A stretch of 64,000 bases of DNA from Demequina subtropica (lineage in GTDB: Bacteria > Actinomycetota > Actinomycetes > Actinomycetales > Demequinaceae). The stretch is taken from positions 58,584 through 122,583 of the forward strand of contig NZ_BBMB01000003.1 in NCBI RefSeq assembly GCF_000971235.1, written 5' to 3'. Position numbers and translations under genes: made by a program. Positions 37,057 through 45,923 of the stretch are shown piece by piece; within the stretch, counting starts at the first letter, position 1, and each line of letters opens with the position of its first letter. The notes beneath the pieces were generated by a model. It was not told where the DNA came from. It did no database searches and saw only the letters and a program-made list of their open reading frames with translations.

Positions 37057-39222
37057 ATGCCTCGACGCCTGGACCCTGCCGTGCTCGCCGACATCGCTCG
37101 CGGCACGCACCACGACCCTCACGCCGTCCTGGGACCGCATCCGGTCGCGGACGGCGCGGTGATCCGGGTGCTGCGGCCGCTGGCCGACGCCGTCGAGATC
37201 GAGACGCTCGCGGGGCGGTTCCCGGCCGAGCACGAGCACCACGGCATCTGGGTGGTGCTGGTGCCCGGCGAGAGCGTCCCCGACTACCGCGTGCACGCGA
37301 CGTACGGCGACACCACGTCGGTCGGCGACGACCCCTACCGCTTCCTTCCGCTGCTCGGGGAGCTCGACCTCCACCTCATCCGCGAGGGGCGGCACGAGCG
37401 CCTGTGGGAGGCGCTGGGCGCCAACGTCCGGAGGCTCGAGTCCGTGCTCGGCGACGTCGAGGGCACCGACTTCGCGGTGTGGGCGCCGAATGCTCGCGCA
37501 GTCAGGGTCGTGGGCGAGTTCAACAGCTGGCAGGGCGCGACGCACGCCATGCGGACGCTGGGCGCGTCGGGCATCTGGGAGCTGTTCATCCCCGGGGTCG
37601 CCGCGGGCACCAAGTACAAGTTCGAGATCCTCGACAAGAACGGCCATTGGCGTCAGAAGGCCGACCCGATGGCGCGGCGCACGGAGAACCCGCCCGCGAC
37701 CGCCTCCGTAGTCGAGGAGTCCACGTACGCGTGGGGCGACCAGGACTGGCTCGCGCACCGCGCATCGTCCCAGCCGCACCGCTCGGCCATGAGCGTCTAC
37801 GAGGTCCACCTCGGGTCCTGGCGCCAGGGGCTCGGCTACGTCGAGCTCGCGGAGCAGCTCACGGCGTACGTCAGCGAGATGGGCTTCACCCACGTCGAGT
37901 TCATGCCGGTCATGGAGCATCCGTTCGGAGGCTCGTGGGGGTACCAGGTCTCCGGGTACTACTCCCCGACCGCGCGCTTCGGCTCTCCCGACGAGCTCCG
38001 CCACCTCATCGACACGCTCCACCAGGCGGGGATCGGCGTGATCCTCGACTGGGTGCCGGGCCACTTCCCCAAGGACGAGTGGGCGCTCGGCCGCTTCGAC
38101 GGCACGCCCCTCTACGAGCACCCGGACCCGCTGCGCGGCGAGCAGCCCGACTGGGGCACCTTCATCTTCGACTTCGGACGCGCGGAGGTGCGCAACTTCC
38201 TGGTCGCGAACGCGGTCTACTGGCTGCACGAGTTCCACGCCGACGGCCTGCGCGTCGACGCCGTCGCCTCGATGCTCTACCTCGACTACTCGCGCGAGGC
38301 CGGCCAGTGGCGCCCCAACGTCCACGGCGGCCGCGAGAACCTCGACGCGATCGCGTTCCTCCAGGAGGCCAACGCGACCGCGTACCGGACGGCCCCGGGC
38401 ATCGTCATGATCGCCGAGGAGTCGACCGCGTGGCCCGGCGTCACCGCGCCGACCAGCCAGGGAGGCCTCGGCTTCGGGCTCAAGTGGAACATGGGCTGGA
38501 TGAACGACACGCTGCGGTACGTGAGCGAGGAGCCCGTGCACCGCTCGTACCACCACCACACGGTGACGTTCTCGCTCATGTACGCCTTCTCCGAGCACTT
38601 CATGCTGCCGCTCTCGCACGACGAGGTGGTGCACGGGAAGGGCTCGCTCGTGGACCGCTTCCCCGGGGACCACTGGCAGCGGATGGCGGGCCTGCGCGCG
38701 CTGCTCGCCTACCAGTGGACGCACCCCGGCAAGCAGCTGCTGTTCATGGGGTGCGAGTTCGGCCAGTACGCCGAGTGGTCCGAGGGCCGCTCGCTCGACT
38801 GGTGGCACCTCGAGGACCACCTGCACGAGGGCGTGCGCCGCATGGTCGCGGACCTGAACCACCTCTACAAGGACCTGCCCGAGCTGTTCGAGCGCGACTC
38901 GGACGCGAGCGGCTTCCGGTGGATCGACGCCGACGACTCGCGCCGCAACACCCTGGCCTACCTGCGCATGGACGATGCGGGCAACCCCGTGGCGGTGGTC
39001 GTCAACTTCGCGGGCGTCCCGCACGAGTCCTACGCGCTGCCGCTGCCCCGCGCGGGCGGCTGGGACGAGGTGTTCAACACCGACGCCGAGGCCTATGGCG
39101 GCTCCGGGGTGGGGAACCTGGGCCACGTCGAGGCCCGCGAGCGCCAGATGCACGGCTTCCCCGCGGTCGCGGAGATCCGTGTGCCGCCGCTCGGCGCGGT
39201 GATCCTGCGCCCGTCACGCTGA
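37057..39222 (+). CDS. glgB: 1,4-alpha-glucan branching enzyme
   Basis: A 721-residue GH13_9 enzyme that makes alpha-1,6 branches in the glucan built by GlgE. Two N-terminal CBM48-type domains ([30 protein letters not shown]) precede the barrel, with [25 protein letters not shown] (nucleophile Asp), [13 protein letters not shown] (acid/base Glu) and [13 protein letters not shown]. The ATG at 37057 is chosen; an in-frame GTG six bases earlier is possible. No good ribosome site is visible, so translation may depend on glgE. Confidence 0.95.
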   Translation: MPRRLDPAVLADIARGTHHDPHAVLGPHPVADGAVIRVLRPLADAVEIETLAGRFPAEHEHHGIWVVLVPGESVPDYRVHATYGDTTSVGDDPYRFLPLLGELDLHLIREGRHERLWEALGANVRRLESVLGDVEGTDFAVWAPNARAVRVVGEFNSWQGATHAMRTLGASGIWELFIPGVAAGTKYKFEILDKNGHWRQKADPMARRTENPPATASVVEESTYAWGDQDWLAHRASSQPHRSAMSVYEVHLGSWRQGLGYVELAEQLTAYVSEMGFTHVEFMPVMEHPFGGSWGYQVSGYYSPTARFGSPDELRHLIDTLHQAGIGVILDWVPGHFPKDEWALGRFDGTPLYEHPDPLRGEQPDWGTFIFDFGRAEVRNFLVANAVYWLHEFHADGLRVDAVASMLYLDYSREAGQWRPNVHGGRENLDAIAFLQEANATAYRTAPGIVMIAEESTAWPGVTAPTSQGGLGFGLKWNMGWMNDTLRYVSEEPVHRSYHHHTVTFSLMYAFSEHFMLPLSHDEVVHGKGSLVDRFPGDHWQRMAGLRALLAYQWTHPGKQLLFMGCEFGQYAEWSEGRSLDWWHLEDHLHEGVRRMVADLNHLYKDLPELFERDSDASGFRWIDADDSRRNTLAYLRMDDAGNPVAVVVNFAGVPHESYALPLPRAGGWDEVFNTDAEAYGGSGVGNLGHVEARERQMHGFPAVAEIRVPPLGAVILRPSR

Positions 39223-39231
39223 CCCCCGTCA

Positions 39232-39355
39232 CCTGCGGCTCCGCCACACAGTTCCACGGCTCCGCCACACGGGCTCCGGCGAGTCGTCGGCGAGTCGCGG
39301 CGCGCACGCGCGGGCCGCGCCTCTGAAGCTCGCGCTCGTGTGGCGGAGCCGCAGG
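39232..39355. repeat. Palindromic repeat, family A, copy 2
   Basis: Perfect 18-bp inverted arms (39232-39249 and 39338-39355, CCTGCGGCTCCGCCACAC and its complement). A direct second copy of the left-arm 14-mer (CGGCTCCGCCACAC) lies at 39257-39270. It fills the gap between the convergent glgB and TPR genes and may act as a two-way terminator. Confidence 0.8.
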
Positions 39356-39360
39356 GCGGG

Positions 39361-40242
39361 TCAGTAGAGCGCCGAGGCGAGCGCCTGCCTGGCGCGCAGG
39401 ACGCGCGCATCGGCGGGGTCGACCACGGCGAACAGTTCGAGCAGGCGCGCGCGCACGCGCTCGCGGTCGTCGCCCGCCGTGACGCGCACCAGGTCGACCA
39501 GGCGGCCGAAGGCGTCGTCGAGCATGCCCCCGAGCACGTCGAGATCGGCGACCGCGAGCTGCGCGTCGACATCGTCCGGGCCCGCGGCGGCAGCCGCCCG
39601 CACCGCCTGGGGGTCGGCGAGGCGCGAGCGCGCCATGAGGCGCACCTGCGACCGGCCCGCGCGCGCGTCGGCATCCTTGGGGTTCTCCCGCAGCGCCTTG
39701 TCGTACGCCGCCTCGGCCGCGTCCATGTCGCCGCGCTCGATCGCGTCGTACGCCTCCTGGTGCAGAGGCGGCAGCGGCGGCTCCGGCTCGGCCTGAGGCG
39801 CGCCCGCCGGCTCGCCTAGCCCCTCGGCCGCCCCCATCTGGCGCGCGGCCGCGACCACCTGGCCCAGCAGCTCGTCGATCTGCTCGCGCGTCGCGGCGCC
39901 CTGGAACAGAGGCGCGGGGCGGCCGCCGACCAGCGCGACCGCGGCCGGCACGGCGCGGATCTGGAAGGCCTGCGCGATCGCCGGCTGCGCGTCGACGTCG
40001 CACGCGGCGGCGGTGACGCCTACTGCCGCGGCGGCGGCCTCGATCTCGCGCGCGATCTCCTCGCTCTGCGGTGACGCCGACGAGACGAAGGCGATCACCA
40101 CGGGGCGCTGGAGCGACTGCTGCGCGAGCTCCTGGAACGCTGCCTCGTCGATCGTCGCGAGCCCCGAGTCGGCGCGTCGCGAACGCGCCGCGAGCGCTGC
40201 CAGGTCGACGGCGCCGCGCATGGCGCCGGGGATGTCGGTCAT
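39361..40242 (-). CDS. Thioredoxin-like/TPR protein (YbbN/CnoX type) without CxxC
   Basis: 293 residues: a thioredoxin-fold domain (about 35-140) and a tetratricopeptide-type helical domain (about 160-290). It starts with DIPGAMRGAVDLAALA, as in actinobacterial co-chaperone-like thioredoxins. At the redox position it reads FVSSASPQSEEIA, so both active-site cysteines are missing and a disulfide role is excluded. The TPR-like part has HQEAYDAIERGDMDAAEAAY. YbbN/CnoX proteins hold unfolding proteins for chaperonins; such a holdase role here is family inference. GAGGAGACTC precedes the ATG at 40242. Confidence 0.8.
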   Translation of the reverse strand: MTDIPGAMRGAVDLAALAARSRRADSGLATIDEAAFQELAQQSLQRPVVIAFVSSASPQSEEIAREIEAAAAAVGVTAAACDVDAQPAIAQAFQIRAVPAAVALVGGRPAPLFQGAATREQIDELLGQVVAAARQMGAAEGLGEPAGAPQAEPEPPLPPLHQEAYDAIERGDMDAAEAAYDKALRENPKDADARAGRSQVRLMARSRLADPQAVRAAAAAGPDDVDAQLAVADLDVLGGMLDDAFGRLVDLVRVTAGDDRERVRARLLELFAVVDPADARVLRARQALASALY

Positions 40243-40268
40243 GAGTCTCCTCGGTCGTTCCGGTCGGG

Positions 40269-41252
40269 CTACTTCGCCACGACGCTGATAAGATGGTGGT
40301 CTGCGGCGACGACGGCGGGCTGAGCCTCCGTGTCCGAGGCCGGCGGGATGTGGATGACGAGCATGTCGCGGTACTTGTGCGTGACACGGTCCTTGAGCTT
40401 GCCGCCGACGAGCGCCTTGTCCGAGTCGGAGATCGACACGGTCGCGCCGCCCTTGACCCGCAGCGAGGACCTCACGACGAGCGGCGCGAACACGAGCGCG
40501 CCGCCGTCGGCCGTCGCGATCGCGTAGGTGTCGGCCTCGCGCGTCTCGATGGTGTCGACGTACTTGCCGTCGCCCTTCTTCGCCGCGGTGTTGAGCACCT
40601 TGCGCGCGGCGAACAGGCGGTCGCGGAACGTGTCCGGGGCGAACTCGTCCGCAAGCTCGCTGCCGGCGCCCTCGCGCAGCAGCGTGACGTAGTCCTCGAC
40701 CACCTGCTGGGGCGACGGGGTCACCGAGGCATCGTCGAGCGCGAGCTGGCTCGAGCCGACCGCCGTGCCGGGCATCGCGGGCAGCGTCGCGCCCGGCACC
40801 ATGTGCGCCCAGTCCTGGAGCACGTACTCGGAGTCGATGTCCTTCTGGAGCCACAGGAGCACCACGGGCGTGCTGTCCTCGGGGGCCTCGGACACGCCGA
40901 TCATCATGCGCGGGAACTCGCCCTCGGCGGACACGTAGACCGCCTGCATCGTCGACGGGATCTCCTCGAGAGCGGCCTCGTCCCCCGCCTTGACCATCGC
41001 GTACTGCGCCGCGCGGACGGTGGGCACCATGCCGCCGACGCGATCGCCGAGCAGCGACGCGTTGCGCTTCTCGTCGGCCGCCGCGAGCTCCTCGAAGGTC
41101 TCGGGGACGATGCGGTCGATCTGGGTCTGCGTGATCGCGGACGTCTCCTGCGCTTCGGGGGCCGCCACCGCGGGCGGGACGTCAGGGGTGCACCCCGCGA
41201 GGGTCGCCAGCCCGATCGCGACCGCTCCCGCGATCGCCGCCTGCCGCCTCAT
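40269..41252 (-). CDS. Lipoprotein of unknown function
   Basis: A 327-residue exported lipoprotein: short signal peptide ending LATLAGCTPD (lipobox LAGC, Cys at residue 21). The mature part has no membrane segment and looks like two alpha/beta domains (about 45-170 and 180-320), with QDWAHMVPGATLP between. It begins inside the stop of the membrane gene at 41249 (ATGA), so the two are co-translated and probably act together at the outer face of the membrane. I do not recognise the family with confidence. Confidence 0.75.
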   Translation of the reverse strand: MRRQAAIAGAVAIGLATLAGCTPDVPPAVAAPEAQETSAITQTQIDRIVPETFEELAAADEKRNASLLGDRVGGMVPTVRAAQYAMVKAGDEAALEEIPSTMQAVYVSAEGEFPRMMIGVSEAPEDSTPVVLLWLQKDIDSEYVLQDWAHMVPGATLPAMPGTAVGSSQLALDDASVTPSPQQVVEDYVTLLREGAGSELADEFAPDTFRDRLFAARKVLNTAAKKGDGKYVDTIETREADTYAIATADGGALVFAPLVVRSSLRVKGGATVSISDSDKALVGGKLKDRVTHKYRDMLVIHIPPASDTEAQPAVVAADHHLISVVAK

Positions 41253-42175
41253 GCGCGGTCCTCCTCATCGTCATGCCCGTCCGCGGGCGCATCGTGCTCC
41301 ATGCCTTCCACGAGCGGGTGCTCGCCGGTGGTCGGGTCCTCCGCCGCCGTCACGAGCGGGATGCCTCCCGAGGCGGTGAGCGCCTCGCGACGCTCGCGGC
41401 GCCCGCCGGGAGCCGCCGGCGACGCCGGCTTGCGGCTCGCGACCGCGGTCTCGACCTTCGACCCTGCGTGACGGTGGTCGATGAACAGGAACACGAGCGC
41501 GACGAGGCCCACGACCGCGAGGAAGCCGCCCCACAGCTTGAGCGGCTTGACCCAGCTGTCGTTGACGACGCGGTCGATGCGCATCGAGACCGACGACAGC
41601 GGCGCGCCGTCCTTGGACTCGACCACGATCTCGAGGCCCACCGGCAGCGTGTCGGTGTCGAGCACGAGCGTGCCGTCCTCGCCCGTCCACGAGTCGCGCC
41701 AGATGTCGGCGATCTCGACCGGCGCCGCGGAGGCGCTCGGCTCGGCCGAGGGCGACGCCGAAGCAGACGCCGACGCCGACGCCTCCGGCGACGCGCTCGG
41801 CTCGGCCGTGGCGGAGGCGGACGCGTCCGCCGTCGCGGAGGCGGACGGTTCGGGCGACGCCTCCGCGAAGGGCTCGGTCGCGAGCTCCTCCCACGTCGGC
41901 ACGCCCGTGAGGACCGTCGACGATCGGGACGCGGCCCACGCCTCGGCGTCCTCGACGCGGCCCGAGTAGGCGGTGATCTCGCCCGTGCCCTCGACGGTGA
42001 TGGTCCCCCCGGGGGCCATCGCGACCATCTCGGGCCCGAGCAGCAGGACCGGGGTGTCGAGCGAGGCAGATGGGGTGCCGAAGGCGGCCGGGCGCATCGC
42101 ATCGGCGATCAGCCCGCCGATGAGGAGGAGCAGCCCGAGCGCGCCCGCGATCAGCGCGGTGGTGCGCAAAGTCAC
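41249..42175 (-). CDS. Two-pass membrane protein with a Ser/Ala/Glu/Pro-rich extracellular linker
   Basis: 308 residues from a GTG at 42175 preceded by GGAG. One membrane segment is near the N-terminus (ALIAGALGLLLLIGGLIADA) and one about residues 214-235 (FLAVVGLVALVFLFID). The outside part contains a long low-complexity stretch (about 105-150) built of SAS, PSAE and ASA units, likely an extended stalk. The cytoplasmic tail is polar and acidic at its end (HDDEEDRA). It is coupled to the lipoprotein downstream and divergent from the coiled-coil gene. Function unknown; an envelope role is inferred. Confidence 0.75.
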   Translation of the reverse strand: MTLRTTALIAGALGLLLLIGGLIADAMRPAAFGTPSASLDTPVLLLGPEMVAMAPGGTITVEGTGEITAYSGRVEDAEAWAASRSSTVLTGVPTWEELATEPFAEASPEPSASATADASASATAEPSASPEASASASASASPSAEPSASAAPVEIADIWRDSWTGEDGTLVLDTDTLPVGLEIVVESKDGAPLSSVSMRIDRVVNDSWVKPLKLWGGFLAVVGLVALVFLFIDHRHAGSKVETAVASRKPASPAAPGGRRERREALTASGGIPLVTAAEDPTTGEHPLVEGMEHDAPADGHDDEEDRA

Positions 42176-42201
42176 GTGTGTCTCCGTTCGTCTCGCTGTT
42201 C

Positions 42202-42207
42202 ACTCTA
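42202..42207 (-). promoter_or_regulatory. -10 box of the membrane protein/lipoprotein pair
   Basis: TAGAGT on the minus strand, about 26 bases before the GTG at 42175, which has its own GGAG site. Confidence 0.45.
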
Positions 42208-42240
42208 CGAGACTTGCGGCCAACGCTGTCGGGAGCGACT

Positions 42241-42270
42241 TTGTTCCGGGCCCTGCACGGGCACTACCCT
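42241..42270 (+). promoter_or_regulatory. Promoter of the coiled-coil gene
   Basis: TTGTTC (42241-42246), an 18-base spacer and TACCCT (42265-42270). The leader would be about 45 bases and ends with GAGGAGAG before the ATG at 42323. Confidence 0.5.
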
Positions 42271-42322
42271 GAGGGGCGAATGCGAGACCTGCGCGGCCCC
42301 CTCCGCGCGATCGAGGAGAGTC

Positions 42323-45300
42323 ATGGCCGAAGAGAACCTGCCGTTCCCGCTTGCGATGCGCGGCTACGACCGGGAGGCTGTCGCCGCCCACATCGCGCGG
42401 CTCGAGGATGCCGCGCGCGAGCAGGCGAACGCCGCGGAGCAGGCCCGACGCGAGGCCCAGCAGGCCCGCGGCTCCCTCGATGAGGCCCAGAAGGCGCTGC
42501 GCGAGTCCGAGCAGCCCACGTACAAGGGGCTCGGCGCGCGCGTCGAGCAGCTGCTGCGGTCGGCCGAGGAGCAGTCCTCCGACGTCATCGCCCGCGCCAA
42601 CACGCACGCGCAGGACACGGTCGCCCGTGCGAACGTCGCCGCCCAGCAGCTGCGGGCGCGCGCCGACAACGAGGTCGCGGAGATCCTCGCGCAGAGCCGT
42701 CGCGAGGCCGATGAGATCAAGACGCAGGCGGAGCATCTCGCCGGGGGCGTCCGCGAGGCCGCGGAGCGCCAGGCCGGCGAGTCCGTCGAGCGCGCCCAGC
42801 GCGAGGCGGAGCGGATCCGCTCGGCCGCGGAGGCCGAGGCCGCCGAGGTGCGCGCGACGGGCGAGCGCGAGGCTCACACCGTCCGCGCCACCGTCGAGCG
42901 CGAGGCCACCGAGCTGCGCGTCACCAGCCAGCGCGAGGCGGCCGACCTGGTCGACGCCGCGCGGACCGAGGCGGAGCAGAAGCTCGCGCACGCGCACCAG
43001 GAGTCGAGCCGTCTCCGCGACGACGCCGCGGCCTTCCTCGCCGCCGCGCACACGGAGGTCGACGAGCTCACCGAGGCCACCCGGGTCGAGACCGAGCGTC
43101 TCAAGGCCGACGCCACGCGCATCGTCGCCGAGGCGCGCGACGAGGCCGCTGCCACGCGCAAGGCGGCGGAGGCCGCCGCCGGCCACTCGATCGCCGAGGC
43201 GGAGCGCGAGGCCGCGAACCTCCGTGCCGTCGCGGAGGCGGAGGCCTCCGACACGCGCATCTCCGCGGAGAGCGACGCGTCCACGATGCGCAACGACGCC
43301 CAGGCTGCGCTGGCGCAGGCCGCCGAGGAGGCGCAGGAGACGCGCGACGCCGCCGAGGCGGCCGCGACCGAGCTGCGCCGCGTGGCGAGCGAGGAGGCGG
43401 CGCAGCTGCGCGCGCTGGCCGAGCGCGAGACCGGGCACCAGCGCCGCGAGGCGGACGCCTACGTCGCCGAGGTGCGCCACGCCGCCGCCGAGGACGTCGC
43501 CCAGCTCCGCCACCTCGCCGAGCAGGAGACCGCCGAGCTGCGCGCGGTCGCGGCCCGCGAGGCCGCCGAGGCCCGCACCGCCGCCCAGACCGAGGCGACC
43601 GAGCTGCGCGACAGCTCGGAGGCGTACGCGGCCGAGCTGCGTCAGGAGACCGAGGCGTGGGTCGCGCACCTGCGTCAGGAGACCGAGGCCGCCACCACCG
43701 CGGAGCGCCGCGACGCGGAGGCGTACGCGACCGCGCTGCGCAAGGACACCGACGCGTGGGCCGCCGCCGAGCGCCGCGACGCCGAGGTGTACGCGACCGG
43801 GCTGCGCAAGGACACCGACGCATGGGCCGCCGCCCTGCGCGAGGAGGTCGGCGACGAGGTCGCCTCGCTGCGCGACGTGGCCGCCGCCGAGGTCGCGGCA
43901 TGGCGCGCGGAGGCCGCCGCCGAGGTCGCGGCGCAGCGCAAGGAGACCGAGGCCTGGGATATGGACCTGCGTCAGGCCACCGAGGCCTGGGCCGCGGACC
44001 TGCGCCACGAGACCGAGACCTGGGACGTGGACCTGCGTCAGGCCACGGTCGACGAGCTCGCGGCCGAGCGCCTCGCGCTCGAGACCTGGGTCGCGGCGCA
44101 GCGCCAGGAGACCGAGGCCTACGACGCGGACCTGCGCCGCGAGGCCGATGCGTACGCGGGCGAGACCCGCCGCGCCGCCGACGCGTACGCGACCAAGGAG
44201 CGCCAGGGCGCCGAGGCGTACGCCGCCGAGCAGCACCGCGCCGCGGACGCCTACGCCGCGCAGCAGCGTCGCGAGGCCGACGCCTACGCCGCGCAGCAGC
44301 GCCGCGACGCGGATGCCTACGCGACCAAGGTGCGCGAGGCCGCGGACGAGGAGGTCGCGGAGCTGCGCGACGCCGTCGCCGCCGAGCTCGCCGAGCTCCG
44401 CCAGGGCGCCGCGACCGAGGTCGAGGAGCTCCGCGCCGAGGCCGAGGCCCAGCTCAAGGACGCGCGCCGTCAGGCCGCCGACACCCGCCGCGCCGCGGAC
44501 GAGGAGACCGCGGCCCTGCGCGCCGTCGCCGCCACCGAGACCCTCCAGCTGCGCCAGGCGGCCGAGTCCGAGACCGCGGACCTGCGCGCGACCGTCAACG
44601 CGGAGCTCGCCGAGCTGCGCTCCGCCGCCGACGCCGATGCGACGCGCCTCACCCGCGAGGCCGAGTCCGCGCTGGGGAAGGCCCAGCAGCAGGCGTCCGA
44701 CCTGCGCGCCTCGTCCGAGCGCGAGGCGAAGGACGCCGTCGCCAATGCCGCCGCCGAGGCGCAGCGCCTGGTCCAGGTCGCGACCGTCGAGTCGGCCCGT
44801 CTGCGCGACGAGGCCCAGGCCGAGGCCGAGGCCGCGCAGGAGGAGGCGCGCCGCACGCGCGAGGACCTCGAGCTCGACGTCGCGACCAAGCGCGAGCAGG
44901 CCGAGCGCGAGCTCACGCAGCGCCACGAGGAGGCCACGGCCGAGACCGCGGCGATGGTCGAGGACGCGAAGCGCCGCACCGCTGAGGCGGAGGACCGCCT
45001 CAGCGCGACGCTCGAGCGCGCCGAGGCCGTGCGCCGCGAGGCGGAGGTCCACTCGCAGACGCTGCTCACCAACGCGCGCAACAACGCCGACGAGATCGTG
45101 TCGGAGGCGCGCGAGCACGCCGAGGCCATCATCTCGGAGGCGGTGAGCGACGCCGAGCGCGAGCGCACCATGGCCGCGCGCGAGGTCGACGAGCTCAACC
45201 GTCAGCGCGAGTCCATCACCACCTACCTGGACGACCTCCGCGGGCTGCTCTCGTCCGACCCGGTGGGCAACCTCGCGCGCGCGACCCGGCTCCAGGCCGA

Positions 45301-45334
45301 GCACGACGCCGAGGCCGAGCGCTCCGAGGCCTGA
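42323..45334 (+). CDS. Large hendecad-repeat coiled-coil protein (Scy/FilP-like)
   Basis: 1003 residues, almost wholly predicted coiled coil. The first 30 residues (FPLAMRGYDREAVAAHIARLE) resemble the DivIVA/Wag31-type N-terminal hook, then heptads give way to 11-residue (hendecad) repeats until about residue 900, and a conserved-looking tail ends near YLDDLRGLLSSDPVGNLARA. Composition is dominated by Ala, Glu, Arg and Asp with no signal peptide or membrane segment, so it is a cytoplasmic filament or scaffold. Streptomyces Scy and FilP, which organise polar growth, share hendecad coils; that link is by repeat type only. Residues 432-673 carry a regular Trp/Tyr stripe. Confidence 0.82.
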   Translation: MAEENLPFPLAMRGYDREAVAAHIARLEDAAREQANAAEQARREAQQARGSLDEAQKALRESEQPTYKGLGARVEQLLRSAEEQSSDVIARANTHAQDTVARANVAAQQLRARADNEVAEILAQSRREADEIKTQAEHLAGGVREAAERQAGESVERAQREAERIRSAAEAEAAEVRATGEREAHTVRATVEREATELRVTSQREAADLVDAARTEAEQKLAHAHQESSRLRDDAAAFLAAAHTEVDELTEATRVETERLKADATRIVAEARDEAAATRKAAEAAAGHSIAEAEREAANLRAVAEAEASDTRISAESDASTMRNDAQAALAQAAEEAQETRDAAEAAATELRRVASEEAAQLRALAERETGHQRREADAYVAEVRHAAAEDVAQLRHLAEQETAELRAVAAREAAEARTAAQTEATELRDSSEAYAAELRQETEAWVAHLRQETEAATTAERRDAEAYATALRKDTDAWAAAERRDAEVYATGLRKDTDAWAAALREEVGDEVASLRDVAAAEVAAWRAEAAAEVAAQRKETEAWDMDLRQATEAWAADLRHETETWDVDLRQATVDELAAERLALETWVAAQRQETEAYDADLRREADAYAGETRRAADAYATKERQGAEAYAAEQHRAADAYAAQQRREADAYAAQQRRDADAYATKVREAADEEVAELRDAVAAELAELRQGAATEVEELRAEAEAQLKDARRQAADTRRAADEETAALRAVAATETLQLRQAAESETADLRATVNAELAELRSAADADATRLTREAESALGKAQQQASDLRASSEREAKDAVANAAAEAQRLVQVATVESARLRDEAQAEAEAAQEEARRTREDLELDVATKREQAERELTQRHEEATAETAAMVEDAKRRTAEAEDRLSATLERAEAVRREAEVHSQTLLTNARNNADEIVSEAREHAEAIISEAVSDAERERTMAAREVDELNRQRESITTYLDDLRGLLSSDPVGNLARATRLQAEHDAEAERSEA
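43616..44341 (+). repeat. 22 contiguous 11-residue repeats with an aromatic position
   Basis: Residues 432-673 divide without gaps into 22 units of 11 (for example TEAWVAHLRQE, AEAYATALRKD, ADAYAAQQRRE). Position 4 is Trp or Tyr in 17 of them, Trp-rich in the first part and Tyr-only in the last seven units. Position 9 is almost always Arg. Confidence 0.9.
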
Positions 45335-45335
45335 C

Positions 45336-45740
45336 GTGGACGCGCGCGACGACCGCCTCGAGATGGCGGCTGCCCTCGAGCGGCGCCGGGAGGCGGAGTC
45401 GCGCGCCGCGGCGGGCCTCATCGCGGCGTTCGTCCGCGAGGCGGAGGCGGCGGGGCTCACCCCGGAGACGCTGACGGCGCGCACCTACGACGGCCGCTCC
45501 CGCGTGCGCACGCACGTGACCGGCTGGTACCTCAAGCGCGACCGGTCGGTCGGGGTCGGGACCGACGGGTGCTTCTACGTGCTGTCGACCCCGGGCGGGC
45601 TCATGGAACGGCTCCGGGGGGCGACGCTCGCGCCGGCCGATCCCCCGCTCGAGCTGGGCCGCGGCGCGCGCGACGGCGAGTCGCTGCCGCTGCAGGAGGC
45701 GCTCGACAAGCGCCTCGCGGGCGGCGACTCCTGGGGCTGA
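45336..45740 (+). CDS. Conserved-looking small protein coupled to the coiled-coil gene
   Basis: 134 residues from a GTG at 45336, one base after the coiled-coil stop, so translation is probably re-initiated; an ATG at 45363 is the alternative. The N-terminus is a charged helix (ALERRREAESRAAAGLIAAF). The middle has a beta-rich YDGRSRVRTHVTGWYLKRDRS and GCFYVLSTPGG. No signal peptide, membrane segment or metal motif is seen. I do not recognise it. A partner role for the filament protein is suggested only by the coupling. Confidence 0.7.
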   Translation: MDARDDRLEMAAALERRREAESRAAAGLIAAFVREAEAAGLTPETLTARTYDGRSRVRTHVTGWYLKRDRSVGVGTDGCFYVLSTPGGLMERLRGATLAPADPPLELGRGARDGESLPLQEALDKRLAGGDSWG

Positions 45741-45798
45741 GGCCCCCCTCGGGCGCCGCGTCGCGCCTGGACGATCCGCTTTCCCGGACATGAATGGA

Positions 45799-45836
45799 GG
45801 GGGCACCTCACGCCCCCCTCGTGGTGAGGTGCCCCC
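45799..45836. terminator. Bidirectional terminator
   Basis: A perfect 13-bp stem (45799-45811 with 45824-45836, GGGGGCACCTCAC) with a 12-base loop between the convergent stops at 45740 and 45924. Confidence 0.85.
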
Positions 45837-45923
45837 GCACCAGCATGGTGACACGGGCCAACGGAGCGCACCAGACCTTCGGCGCAAATTTCACATATCG
45901 GTAACGCGGGGGGCCTGATCGTC

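Noticed and set aside
41720..41880. Low-complexity Ser/Ala/Glu stretch as a sign of sequencing error or frameshift
   Set aside because: The frame stays open through it and both flanking parts are in the same frame with sensible membrane segments; it is a stalk.
42323..45334. Tandem DNA repeats in the coiled-coil gene as a CRISPR or satellite array
   Set aside because: The 33-base period encodes varied hendecads with many substitutions and no spacers; it is a protein-level repeat.
42200..45484. A 1094-codon antisense frame opposite the coiled-coil gene, with regular Leu/Gly/Arg repeats
   Set aside because: Its repeats are the complement of the hendecads; there is no ribosome site, and the sense frame has the coiled-coil pattern.
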